This document shows, piece by piece, positions 29,398-36,057 of a stretch of 64,000 bases of DNA; within the stretch, counting starts at the first letter, position 1, and each line of letters starts with the position of its first letter. Below the pieces are notes generated by a model. That model saw only the letters and a program-made list of their open reading frames with translations. It searched no databases and was not told the origin of the DNA. The translations under genes were made by a program, and so were the position numbers. The DNA comes from Prevotella ihumii. Lineage in GTDB: Bacteria; Bacteroidota; Bacteroidia; Bacteroidales; Bacteroidaceae. The stretch is from positions 1,362,701 to 1,426,700 of the forward strand of contig NZ_LT706987.1 in the NCBI RefSeq assembly GCF_900155655.1, read 5' to 3'.

Positions 29398-30789
29398 ATG
29401 AAGAAATTATCATTATATATCACCCTCGCACTTGTAAGCCTTTTCCTTGGGGCTTGTAGTGATGAGTATCAGCCTTGGAGCGAGCCACAAGCTAATCAGC
29501 AAGAGGACGCAATCACTTTCCCAGGGCTTAAAGCATTGGAGGTAGCACCACAAGACTTGGCTACCGTTGGCGAACAAGTGCCATTGTTTACACTTACTTC
29601 TGCTCAGCTTCCTGAAGGTTTCGAACTTCAGAATGCACGTGTAGAATTGTTGGCTTACGACCTCAATAACGATGGTATCACCCCAACAACTATCCAAACT
29701 TCTGTTGATGGCAAGGCTATCACAAAGGATATGCAAGCTATAGCAGAAAAATATTATGGCAAGCGTCCAGAAGCACACCGCTATACAGCTCACGTTTACT
29801 TGAATGCTGTTAAGGGTGGTCAGGCTGTACTTATCGATGCGGGCAACATTATGCTCACCGTTACTCCTGCTGCACCATTCATTGACGAGGCTTACTACAT
29901 TGTAGGCGATATGAGCAGCTGGGATAAGGCAGGTGCAATACAGTTCAAACATAGTGCAGAAGATGTTTACAAAGACCCTGTCTTTACTGTATTCATCGAA
30001 ACCAAGAAGACTAACAGCCATTGGAAGATTATCACCAAGACCAACTATGACGGCGATTTCTGGGCAAATGGTAAAACTGGTGTTCTCGGTACAGCTGTCG
30101 ATGGCGATGCAAGTATGGAAGGTACACTTACCACTAACAACCCACAAGCAGGCAAATTGGCTGAAATAGGCAAGTATCGCATTACTATCAATATGTTGAA
30201 CTACACCTATAAGATTGAAAAAATCAACTTTGGCGAGTTCCTCTATATGGCTGGCGATGCTAACTCTTGGAAGCACAGCGACATTCTTGCAGGTCCAGCA
30301 TTCGATGGTAAGTACACAGGCTTTATGTACCTCACACAAAAGGGCTTCAAGTTTAGCACAGAGCAAGGTTGGAACGGTACAAACTATGGTGAAAACTTCA
30401 GCACCGAAGGCAACGCAGGTAATATTATGATGACCGAAGCTGATGGTTTCTATAAGGTAGAAGTAGACTTGCAGGCATTGGCTTACAAGCTCACAGCTAT
30501 CAATTCTATCGGTATTGTAGGTTCAGCTGCACCAGGCGGTTGGGATACCGATGTAAAGATGGAATACGATATGGCATCTCACACTTGGACAGCTCAACAC
30601 GTAGCACTCAAAGATGGCGAAATCAAGTTCCGTGCTAATGGTGCTTGGGCTATCAGCTGGGGTGGTACAGACCTTACAAAGTTGACATCACAAAATGGTG
30701 CAAACATCGCTGTTAAGGCTGGAACATATACCATCAAGCTAAAGCCTTCTTATGATGGCAATACTGTAGCTACACTTATTGCAGAATAA
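29398..30789 (+). CDS. susF: SusE/SusF-family outer-membrane lipoprotein (last gene of the operon)
   Basis: This 463-residue lipoprotein has the signal MKKLSLYITLALVSLFLGAC. After an N-terminal Ig-like domain there are three successive starch-binding-type modules, each opening with a short strand and a Trp: AYYIVGDMSSWDKAG near residue 163, FLYMAGDANSWKHSD near 280 and IGIVGSAAPGGWDTD near 371. Three modules and the fourth place in the operon match SusF of Bacteroides, which binds starch but does not cleave it. A strong terminator follows. The SusF name is based on architecture and order rather than sequence comparison. Confidence 0.85.
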   Translation: MKKLSLYITLALVSLFLGACSDEYQPWSEPQANQQEDAITFPGLKALEVAPQDLATVGEQVPLFTLTSAQLPEGFELQNARVELLAYDLNNDGITPTTIQTSVDGKAITKDMQAIAEKYYGKRPEAHRYTAHVYLNAVKGGQAVLIDAGNIMLTVTPAAPFIDEAYYIVGDMSSWDKAGAIQFKHSAEDVYKDPVFTVFIETKKTNSHWKIITKTNYDGDFWANGKTGVLGTAVDGDASMEGTLTTNNPQAGKLAEIGKYRITINMLNYTYKIEKINFGEFLYMAGDANSWKHSDILAGPAFDGKYTGFMYLTQKGFKFSTEQGWNGTNYGENFSTEGNAGNIMMTEADGFYKVEVDLQALAYKLTAINSIGIVGSAAPGGWDTDVKMEYDMASHTWTAQHVALKDGEIKFRANGAWAISWGGTDLTKLTSQNGANIAVKAGTYTIKLKPSYDGNTVATLIAE

Positions 30790-30829
30790 GAACTAAGGTG
30801 TAGAAATAAAAAATAAAACTTTTTCACTT

Positions 30830-30866
30830 GAGACGAGCATATTTTTTTGCTCGTCTCTTTTTTTTT
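30830..30866 (+). terminator. Rho-independent terminator of the susC-susF operon
   Basis: A perfect 10-bp stem (GAGACGAGCA with TGCTCGTCTC) with an 8-nt loop of TATTTTTT is followed by a 10-T run, 41 bp after the stop. Confidence 0.92.
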
Positions 30867-30869
30867 GTA

Positions 30870-31135
30870 TGCGGTTGTTGTTGCTTTCTTGCTACCGACA
30901 AATAGAACAACCGCACCTGTTCCCTTATTGTTTGCTATTCGTGCTTTTAAAGTATTGATAGTCAGGCGATTAATTTCTTGTTGTAAAACATATATGTTTT
31001 GCCGTCCCAAACATATATGTTTTACCTTGTCAAAGTTCAACTTTGACCGTGTCATACATATATGTTTTGCTTCTTAAAGGTTGATGTTTTGTTTTTCATT
31101 CTTGACTTAAGGAAAGATAGAACAAAATTCTCACG
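30870..31135. repeat. Family B phased-palindrome element (copy B3)
   Basis: This is the longest array. AAACATATATGTTT at 30986 and 31009, CAAAGTTCAACTTTG at 31031 and ATACATATATGTTT at 31054 are followed by a degenerate fifth position at 31076. Centre-to-centre distances are 22.5-23 bp. The left flank (TATTGATAGTCAG) and right flank (GGTTGATGTTTTGTTTTTC) match copies B1, B4 and B6. Confidence 0.88.
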
Positions 31136-31177
31136 CTCCTTAAGGTTGTTTTGGGGTTTGAAATTCTGAATTGTTTT

Positions 31178-31372
31178 AACCCAAATCGGTCGTTAGACTT
31201 CTTCGAGATTTGCGCGCTTATTTTGAGCTATTTTGGGTTGTTTTTGAAGACGTTTAGCGAGCTAAACAGCTGAAAAAACAAACGAAAAGAGCCAAAATAA
31301 GGTGCAAAGACGAAGAAAAGCATAATATCTAAACGCCTTAAAAAGCCTTTTCGGGCTGATGACCGATTTGGG
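31178..31372. repeat. Family A element (copy A4), long-hairpin type
   Basis: It runs from AACCCAAATCGGTCGTTAG to the reverse complement of TCCCAAATCGGTCATCAG. The interior (CTTCTTCGAGATTTGCG, TTATTTTGAGCTATTTTGGG, GACGTTTAGCGAGCTAAAC) is the reverse complement of copy A2 and reads in the same direction as the shorter copy A5. The two halves are imperfectly self-complementary about the GTTTAGCGAGCTAAAC centre. Confidence 0.88.
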
Positions 31373-31561
31373 ATGAATATCCTGAGGTAGTTTGCTTAAA
31401 GTTGTAAAATATCTGTTTGTACAGTCAATAATTGTGTTGTAAGTGATATAATCGTGTCAAAATGTTTTCTTTAGTTCTGCTTATGCTACAAAATGGTGAT
31501 ATTTGGTACTTTTTAACAATGCGTTAAATATACTTAACATTAGAATGTTTCACCCTAAAAC

Positions 31562-31593
31562 TTGCATAACAAACTAATAATTTGCTACATTTG
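31562..31593 (+). promoter_or_regulatory. Promoter of aspA
   Basis: TTG at 31562-31564 and TACATTTG at 31586-31593 are 21 bp apart. The start codon is at 31754, so the leader is about 155 nt. That is long for this window. I could not recognise a known riboswitch in it. The 31373-31561 stretch holds nothing I can name. Confidence 0.55.
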
Positions 31594-31753
31594 CAGTGTT
31601 AATCAAAGATGGAAGCAATAGCACTTGGTTACTTCTCATCGACACCAATCTATCATTGAAAAAGACAGTGCCTGATAGAGATTGAGCCGATATTGATATT
31701 CCAAAGGAAATAACTAAAACAATATACTATCAATTAATAAAATTTGCATCAAC

Positions 31754-33178
31754 ATGGCAAACGAGACAAACAACAAAGAATTCCGTATTGAGAGCGACCT
31801 CTTAGGCGAACTCCAAGTACCAGCTAACGCATACTACGGTGTGCAGACACAGCGTGCTGTGAATAACTACCACATCTCAGGCAAGAGAATGTGTGACTAC
31901 CCCGACTATGTTATCGCAATGGCTTACGTAAAGTTGGCTGCAGTTGAAACAAACCGCGAATTGGGAGAAATAGACGGTGCTATTTGCGACGCAATGGCTC
32001 AAGCTTGCCGCGAAATTATAGATGGTAAGTTCCACGAAGACTTCGTTACCGATATGGTACAAGGTGGTGCAGGTACATCTGTAAATATGAACGCTAATGA
32101 GGTTATCGCTAACCGTGCGTGCGAAATCCTTGGTCATAACAAGGGCGAACACCAATATTGCGCTCCTAACGACCACGCTAACTGCGGACAGTCTACCAAC
32201 GACGCATACCCAACAGCTATTCACTTGGCTTTGCTTCGTATGAACAAAACATTGGTAGAGCACCTCGCACAGCTCGTAGCATCTTTCCGTAAGAAGGCTG
32301 AAGAGTTCAAGAACGACATCAAGATGGGTCGCACACAGCTCCAAGACGCTGTTCCTATGACAAGCGGACAGGAATTTAATGCGTTTGCTAACTTGCTCGA
32401 AGCTGAAATCACAAACTTGAATAAGAGTGCTGATATGTTCCTCGAAATCAATATGGGTGGTACAGCTATCGGTACAGGCTTGAACGCTGCTCCTGGTTTC
32501 CCTGAAATCTGCGCTCGTAAGATGTCTGAACTCACAGGTTTGGCATTCAAGGCAAGCGAAGACCTCGTTGCAGCTACACCTGACACAACCGACCTCGTTA
32601 ATTATAGCGGTGCAATGAAGCGCTTGGCTATCAAGTTGTCTAAGATTTGCAACGACCTCCGTTTGATGGCTTCAGGTCCTCGTTGTGGTCTCCACGAAAT
32701 CAACCTTCCTCCAATGGCACCTGGTTCAAGCATTATGCCAGGTAAGGTTAATCCAGTTATTCCTGAAATCACTAACCAGACTTGCTTTAAGGTTATTGGT
32801 AACGATACAACAGTTATGCTTGCAGCAGAAGCTGGTCAATTGCAGTTGAACGTTATGGAACCAGTTATTATGCAGTGCTTGGTTGAAGATATTACTTGGA
32901 TGTCTGAGGCTATGGATACTCTCCGCGAAAAGTGTATCGATGGCATCACTTTGAACAAGGAACACAATGTAGAAACTGTAAAGAACTCTATCGGTATCGT
33001 TACAGCACTCAACCCTTACATCGGTTACAAGAACAGTACAAAGATTGCTAAAGAAGCGCTCGAAACTGGTGGTTCGGTTTACGACCTCGTTTTGGCTAAG
33101 GGTGTTCTTACAAAGGAACAGCTCGACCAAATCCTTTCACCAGAGCATATGCTCGGTTCTGAAGCTCGCGTAAAGTAA
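31754..33178 (+). CDS. aspA: Aspartate ammonia-lyase (aspartase)
   Basis: The enzyme reversibly converts L-aspartate to fumarate and ammonia and feeds the fumarate-respiration branch used by these anaerobes. The 474 residues start with FRIESDLLGELQVPANAYYG, where aspartases and class II fumarases share sequence. The superfamily signature GSSIMPGKVNP is at residues 324-334 and TGLNAAPGFPE is also typical. GRTQLQDAVPMTSGQEF suits aspartase, since class II fumarases generally read GRTHLQDATP. The gene has its own promoter and terminator, so it is monocistronic. Confidence 0.92.
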   Translation: MANETNNKEFRIESDLLGELQVPANAYYGVQTQRAVNNYHISGKRMCDYPDYVIAMAYVKLAAVETNRELGEIDGAICDAMAQACREIIDGKFHEDFVTDMVQGGAGTSVNMNANEVIANRACEILGHNKGEHQYCAPNDHANCGQSTNDAYPTAIHLALLRMNKTLVEHLAQLVASFRKKAEEFKNDIKMGRTQLQDAVPMTSGQEFNAFANLLEAEITNLNKSADMFLEINMGGTAIGTGLNAAPGFPEICARKMSELTGLAFKASEDLVAATPDTTDLVNYSGAMKRLAIKLSKICNDLRLMASGPRCGLHEINLPPMAPGSSIMPGKVNPVIPEITNQTCFKVIGNDTTVMLAAEAGQLQLNVMEPVIMQCLVEDITWMSEAMDTLREKCIDGITLNKEHNVETVKNSIGIVTALNPYIGYKNSTKIAKEALETGGSVYDLVLAKGVLTKEQLDQILSPEHMLGSEARVK

Positions 33179-33202
33179 TTTTAGATACTTCATATTAATT
33201 AC

Positions 33203-33241
33203 AGCATCGTCTTTTCTTCGGAAATAGGCGATGCTTTTTTT
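33203..33241 (+). terminator. Terminator of aspA
   Basis: AGCATCG (33203-33209) pairs with CGATGCT (33229-33235) and is followed by seven T residues, 25 bp after the aspA stop. Confidence 0.82.
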
Positions 33242-33295
33242 GTGCGAAACAAATTATGGAGTTATCTTACCTTATTATAATAAACCTAGTTGTTC

Positions 33296-33385
33296 AACCC
33301 AGATCGGTCGTTAGCCCAGTCCGACCAGTCCGACCAGTCTGACCAGTCGGACTGGTCGGACTGATCTAACGATCGATTTGGGTTT
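33296..33385. repeat. Family A element (copy A3) with 9-bp tandem core
   Basis: This 90-bp element runs from AACCCAGATCGGTCGTTAG to the reverse complement of AAACCCAAATCGATCGTTAG. The core is GTCCGACCA, GTCCGACCA, GTCTGACCA followed by inverted GTCGGACTG units. It is nearly the same size and plan as A1. Confidence 0.88.
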
Positions 33386-33469
33386 AATGCTTTCGTTTCA
33401 TAATTTCTCACTTACGATTTGATATATCTCAAGAATATAACGAAAATCTGTAAATCTTTCTTAAAGCAC

Positions 33470-33500
33470 TTGCAGGTTTCAAAAACTTGTAGTAACTTTG
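33470..33500 (+). promoter_or_regulatory. Promoter of candidate ncRNA 1
   Basis: TTG at 33470-33472 (context CTTG) and TAACTTTG at 33493-33500 are 20 bp apart, a good Bacteroidetes promoter with no ORF downstream before a terminator. Confidence 0.6.
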
Positions 33501-33506
33501 CAAACA

Positions 33507-33692
33507 TAAAAGGTTAATAGATTGTTTAGGTTAGTAATAATTTTTAGGTATTAAGTTATTATAAGGTAAAAGTTTAACAGGTTGTTTTAGGCGGAACAAA
33601 GGAGGCTGTGAAGCTTTCTTTTACCAATTAATTTAAATGGTTAAAGATAAAATTTAGATGCTGGAACTCGATGAGAGCTTCAGCATTTTTTT
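33507..33692 (+). ncRNA. Candidate small RNA 1 (about 186 nt)
   Basis: The unit runs from a consensus promoter to a terminator (ATGCTG and TCAGCAT arms at 33658-33686, then seven T residues) and contains no ORF worth calling. An internal 10-bp hairpin with two G-U pairs lies at about 33597-33620 (AAAGGAGGCT with AGCTTTCTTT). The length is in the range of 6S-like RNAs, but I could not match it to a family and no 6S-type central bubble is obvious by eye. The 5' half is AU-rich. Confidence 0.5.
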
Positions 33693-33734
33693 ATGTTTTA
33701 TTATTTGTAGTATAATGTTTTTCTTGGTGAAATG

Positions 33735-33985
33735 AATTTCTTTGGAACGGAAAAACAGAACAATTATTTGATAGATATTATATGTTAGTTGTTTAGCTTG
33801 TAATGTTTTGATTATCAGTAGTTTAATTGTTGTTTCCAATACATATATGTTTTGCCACCCCAAACATATATGTTTTACCCTCCCAAAGTTGAACTTTTGC
33901 CACCTCATACATATATGTTTGGGATGGCTAACCTTGATGTATAACAAACAAGAAGGTCGTTAGGCGAAAAATAGAACAATGCAAA
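33735..33985. repeat. Family B phased-palindrome element (copy B4)
   Basis: The modules are ATACATATATGTTT at 33839, AAACATATATGTTT at 33862, CAAAGTTGAACTTTTG at 33884 and ATACATATATGTTT at 33907. Centres are 22.5-23 bp apart. The left flank ATGTTTTGATTATCAGTAG matches B1. It lies between candidate ncRNA 1 and bcp. Confidence 0.85.
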
Positions 33986-34099
33986 ATGCCCTTTATACTG
34001 TCATTATTGATGATGCGAAAACAGTCTTTCTTGCCCTTTCAGCCTATCTTTATATTGAAGACAAATAATATAAAAACCACTAAAAGATACAGCTATCAG

Positions 34100-34130
34100 T
34101 TTGCTTTCTCTATAAAAATGTGTATCTTTG
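34100..34130 (+). promoter_or_regulatory. Promoter of bcp
   Basis: TTTG at 34100-34103 and TATCTTTG at 34123-34130 are 19 bp apart, with the ATG 31 bp downstream. This is one of the cleanest promoters in the window. Confidence 0.7.
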
Positions 34131-34161
34131 TACTTACTACAATTTTTATAACACATAAATT

Positions 34162-34620
34162 ATGAACATAGGAGACAAAGCCCCTGAATTGTTGGGCAAA
34201 GACCAAGACGGTAACGAAATCAAAGTGAGTGATTATAAAGGTAAAAAGATTGTACTCTATTTTTACCCAAAAGACTCTACTCCGGGTTGCACTTCACAGG
34301 CTTGCAACTTGCGTGACAATTACGAACTGATGCTCAAACGTGGCTATGTAGTTATTGGTGTGAGTGTTCAGGATGAGAAGTCGCACAAGCGATTTATCGA
34401 GAAAAACAACCTTCCTTTCCCACTCATTGCCGATGTAGATAAAACCCTAAACGAAGCATTTGGCGTTTATGGAGAGAAGAAAATGTGTGGCCGCACCTAT
34501 ATGGGTACCTATCGCACCACCTTTATTATTGATGAAAACGGCGTGATAGAGCAGATTTTTACCCCAAAACAAATCAAGGTAAAGGAGCACGCAGAGCAGA
34601 TATTTGCAGCAGCAGAGTAG
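34162..34620 (+). CDS. bcp: Thioredoxin-dependent thiol peroxidase (BCP/PrxQ-type peroxiredoxin)
   Basis: This 152-residue cytoplasmic peroxiredoxin reduces hydrogen peroxide and organic hydroperoxides. YPKDSTPGCTSQACNLRD holds the peroxidatic Cys43 and a resolving Cys48 five residues later, the atypical two-Cys arrangement of the BCP/PrxQ subgroup. The C-terminal GTYRTTFIIDENGVI is also typical. It is transcribed alone from a consensus promoter. Confidence 0.94.
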   Translation: MNIGDKAPELLGKDQDGNEIKVSDYKGKKIVLYFYPKDSTPGCTSQACNLRDNYELMLKRGYVVIGVSVQDEKSHKRFIEKNNLPFPLIADVDKTLNEAFGVYGEKKMCGRTYMGTYRTTFIIDENGVIEQIFTPKQIKVKEHAEQIFAAAE

Positions 34621-34632
34621 GGTATAGATGGT

Positions 34633-34836
34633 TTTAAGGCTGGTTCTACAAATTAGCTTTGTTAGATTTTGAGCTTATTTTTGAACCAAAAACGGAGCAA
34701 GCCGAATGCAATCAAACTTGTTTGAATTGTTGAGGCGCAGCTTGTTTTATATAAAAAGAAGCCAAAAGACAACAAAACGTATTTCATAAAAATTTAATGA
34801 CTATATGCGGTGGTAATTTATAGAACCCGCCTTAAA
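34633..34836. repeat. 204-bp element with 23-bp inverted repeats
   Basis: TTTAAGGCTGGTTCTACAAA plus TTA at 34633-34655 matches the reverse complement of 34814-34836 at 21 of 23 positions. The interior contains further short self-complementary stretches (around AAGCCGAATGCAATCAAAC and GTTTGAATTGTTGAGG). It fills the gap between bcp and the DUF2400 gene and is different in sequence from families A and B. Confidence 0.75.
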
Positions 34837-34846
34837 GCTTTTTTAT

Positions 34847-35644
34847 ATGCCCTCTTCGTATGTACGAATACCCAAAAGCGTAAAGGAACGCCTCACTACC
34901 TATGCCGATATATACGAGCAGCGTAGCTTTCTTGATGGCGACCCTTCGTGGTTTATGCACCAAGTAGTGGGCAAGCGCAATCAAGAGGCAATGGCTTTCA
35001 TTGCCTCTTGTTTGAGTTATGGCTCACGAAAGGTGTTTATGCCTCGCATACAATATCTGTTGGAATGTGCTAAAGCCGAACCTTATGAGTGGATACGTAA
35101 GGGACTTTTTAGGCAACAAATCCCCGATGACTTCGGCTGTTTTTATCGTTTGTACACCAATCACACGATGTACGAAATGTTTACGGCATTGGAAGTGATG
35201 TTCCAAACGTATGGCAGTTTATCGGCTTATATCCGTTCGTATGTAAACGAAAATTATGCTTTTCAGCCATCTGAGGCGCATAAGTCTAAAGCCATATATG
35301 CTATTGAGGCAGTTTGCACTTATTTTTCTGAACGCCATATTTGTGGTATTATTCCTAAGAATACTACTTCTTCGTGCAAGCGAGTTTGTATGTTTTTACG
35401 CTGGATGGTGCGTGATAATTCGCCTGTAGATTTAGGCATTTGGGGCGATTTCATCGACAAACGTTCGCTAATTATCCCCTTAGATACTCACGTTATGCAG
35501 CAAGCAGCCGTCTTAGGACTACTTTCGTCGAAAACAACAAGTATGCGTACTGCCGAAAAACTCACACAGCAACTTGCAAAAGTATTTCCTGACGACCCTA
35601 TAAAGGGCGATTTTGCACTCTTTGGGTATGGAATAAATCAGTAA
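34847..35644 (+). CDS. TIGR02757/DUF2400 family protein
   Basis: The 265 residues match the Bacteroidetes TIGR02757 family: RNQEAMAFIASCLSYGSRK near residue 45, SSCKRVCMFLRWMVRDNSPVDLG near 180, IPLDTHVMQQAAVLGLLSSK near 205 and DPIKGDFALFGYG at the C-terminus. The predicted fold is all helical and the HhH-like C-terminal arrangement resembles DNA glycosylases such as the AlkD/MutY fold, though function is not established. The start immediately follows the inverted-repeat element at 34633-34836. Confidence 0.85.
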   Translation: MPSSYVRIPKSVKERLTTYADIYEQRSFLDGDPSWFMHQVVGKRNQEAMAFIASCLSYGSRKVFMPRIQYLLECAKAEPYEWIRKGLFRQQIPDDFGCFYRLYTNHTMYEMFTALEVMFQTYGSLSAYIRSYVNENYAFQPSEAHKSKAIYAIEAVCTYFSERHICGIIPKNTTSSCKRVCMFLRWMVRDNSPVDLGIWGDFIDKRSLIIPLDTHVMQQAAVLGLLSSKTTSMRTAEKLTQQLAKVFPDDPIKGDFALFGYGINQ

Positions 35645-35650
35645 AGTATA

Positions 35651-35685
35651 TAAAAAAGCCCGATTTCATCGAATGAAATCGGGCT
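35651..35685 (-). terminator. Terminator of the minus-strand small-peptide gene
   Basis: A perfect 13-bp stem (AGCCCGATTTCAT with ATGAAATCGGGCT) and a 3-nt loop have the T run (TTTTTTATA) on the minus-strand side only. It therefore ends the 35727-35813 unit, not the DUF2400 transcript. Confidence 0.85.
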
Positions 35686-35726
35686 ACAACATAACTCTAT
35701 CTTTCTTAAAAACTTAAACTATTCTA

Positions 35727-35813
35727 TTACGCAGGCAACTTCTTGTTTACCATTACGGCTTGTGCCACTGTGCCTACTACTACTGCTATTACAACTAATA
35801 ATCCTGTTATCAT
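35727..35813 (-). CDS. 28-residue single-span membrane peptide
   Basis: A 29-codon frame runs from ATG (35813) to TAA (35727). The peptide starts MITGLLVVIAVVVGTVAQAV and ends with a short basic tail (MVNKKLPA). The first 20 residues are a continuous hydrophobic helix and the tail is positively charged, so it should sit in the inner membrane. A minus-strand -7 box (TACCTTTG, 35891-35884), an AAGAAAGGTAAAAAG stretch before the ATG and the strong terminator at 35651-35685 make it an independent transcription unit. It could be a regulatory membrane peptide or a type-I-toxin-like peptide; no antisense partner is evident. Confidence 0.6.
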   Translation of the reverse strand: MITGLLVVIAVVVGTVAQAVMVNKKLPA

Positions 35814-35992
35814 AATCTTTTTACCTTTCTTGAGCACCCTTTGTGCCCATCTTCTAATTTTGTTATCCTTTATTTTACAAGTGCAAAGGTATAGCTAAAA
35901 AGGCTAATAATCTTACATTTTAGGCTTAAGCTCTTGTTTTTCTGCGGTTTTATTGCTTTGTATCAATCCGCTTGATTTTTGTCAATAGCTTA

Positions 35993-36024
35993 TTTGCTAT
36001 TGTGCTTTCTTTTCTGTAATTTTG
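35993..36024 (+). promoter_or_regulatory. Promoter of the PIF1-like helicase gene
   Basis: TTTG at 35993-35996 and TAATTTTG at 36017-36024 are 20 bp apart. The -7 box overlaps the earliest possible start codon of the ORF, which supports the ATG at 36058. Confidence 0.65.
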
Positions 36025-36057
36025 CTCTATCGAACCATAAAATTGAGAAAACGAGCA

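Noticed and set aside
29413..30366. 317-codon minus-strand ORF
   Set aside because: It is antisense to the SusF-like gene; long antisense frames here follow from biased codon use.
30986..31067. CRISPR array considered for the family B and 9-bp repeats
   Set aside because: Spacers are only 7-8 bp or absent, repeats are 9-15 bp, spacer sequence is not unique, and no cas gene is present.
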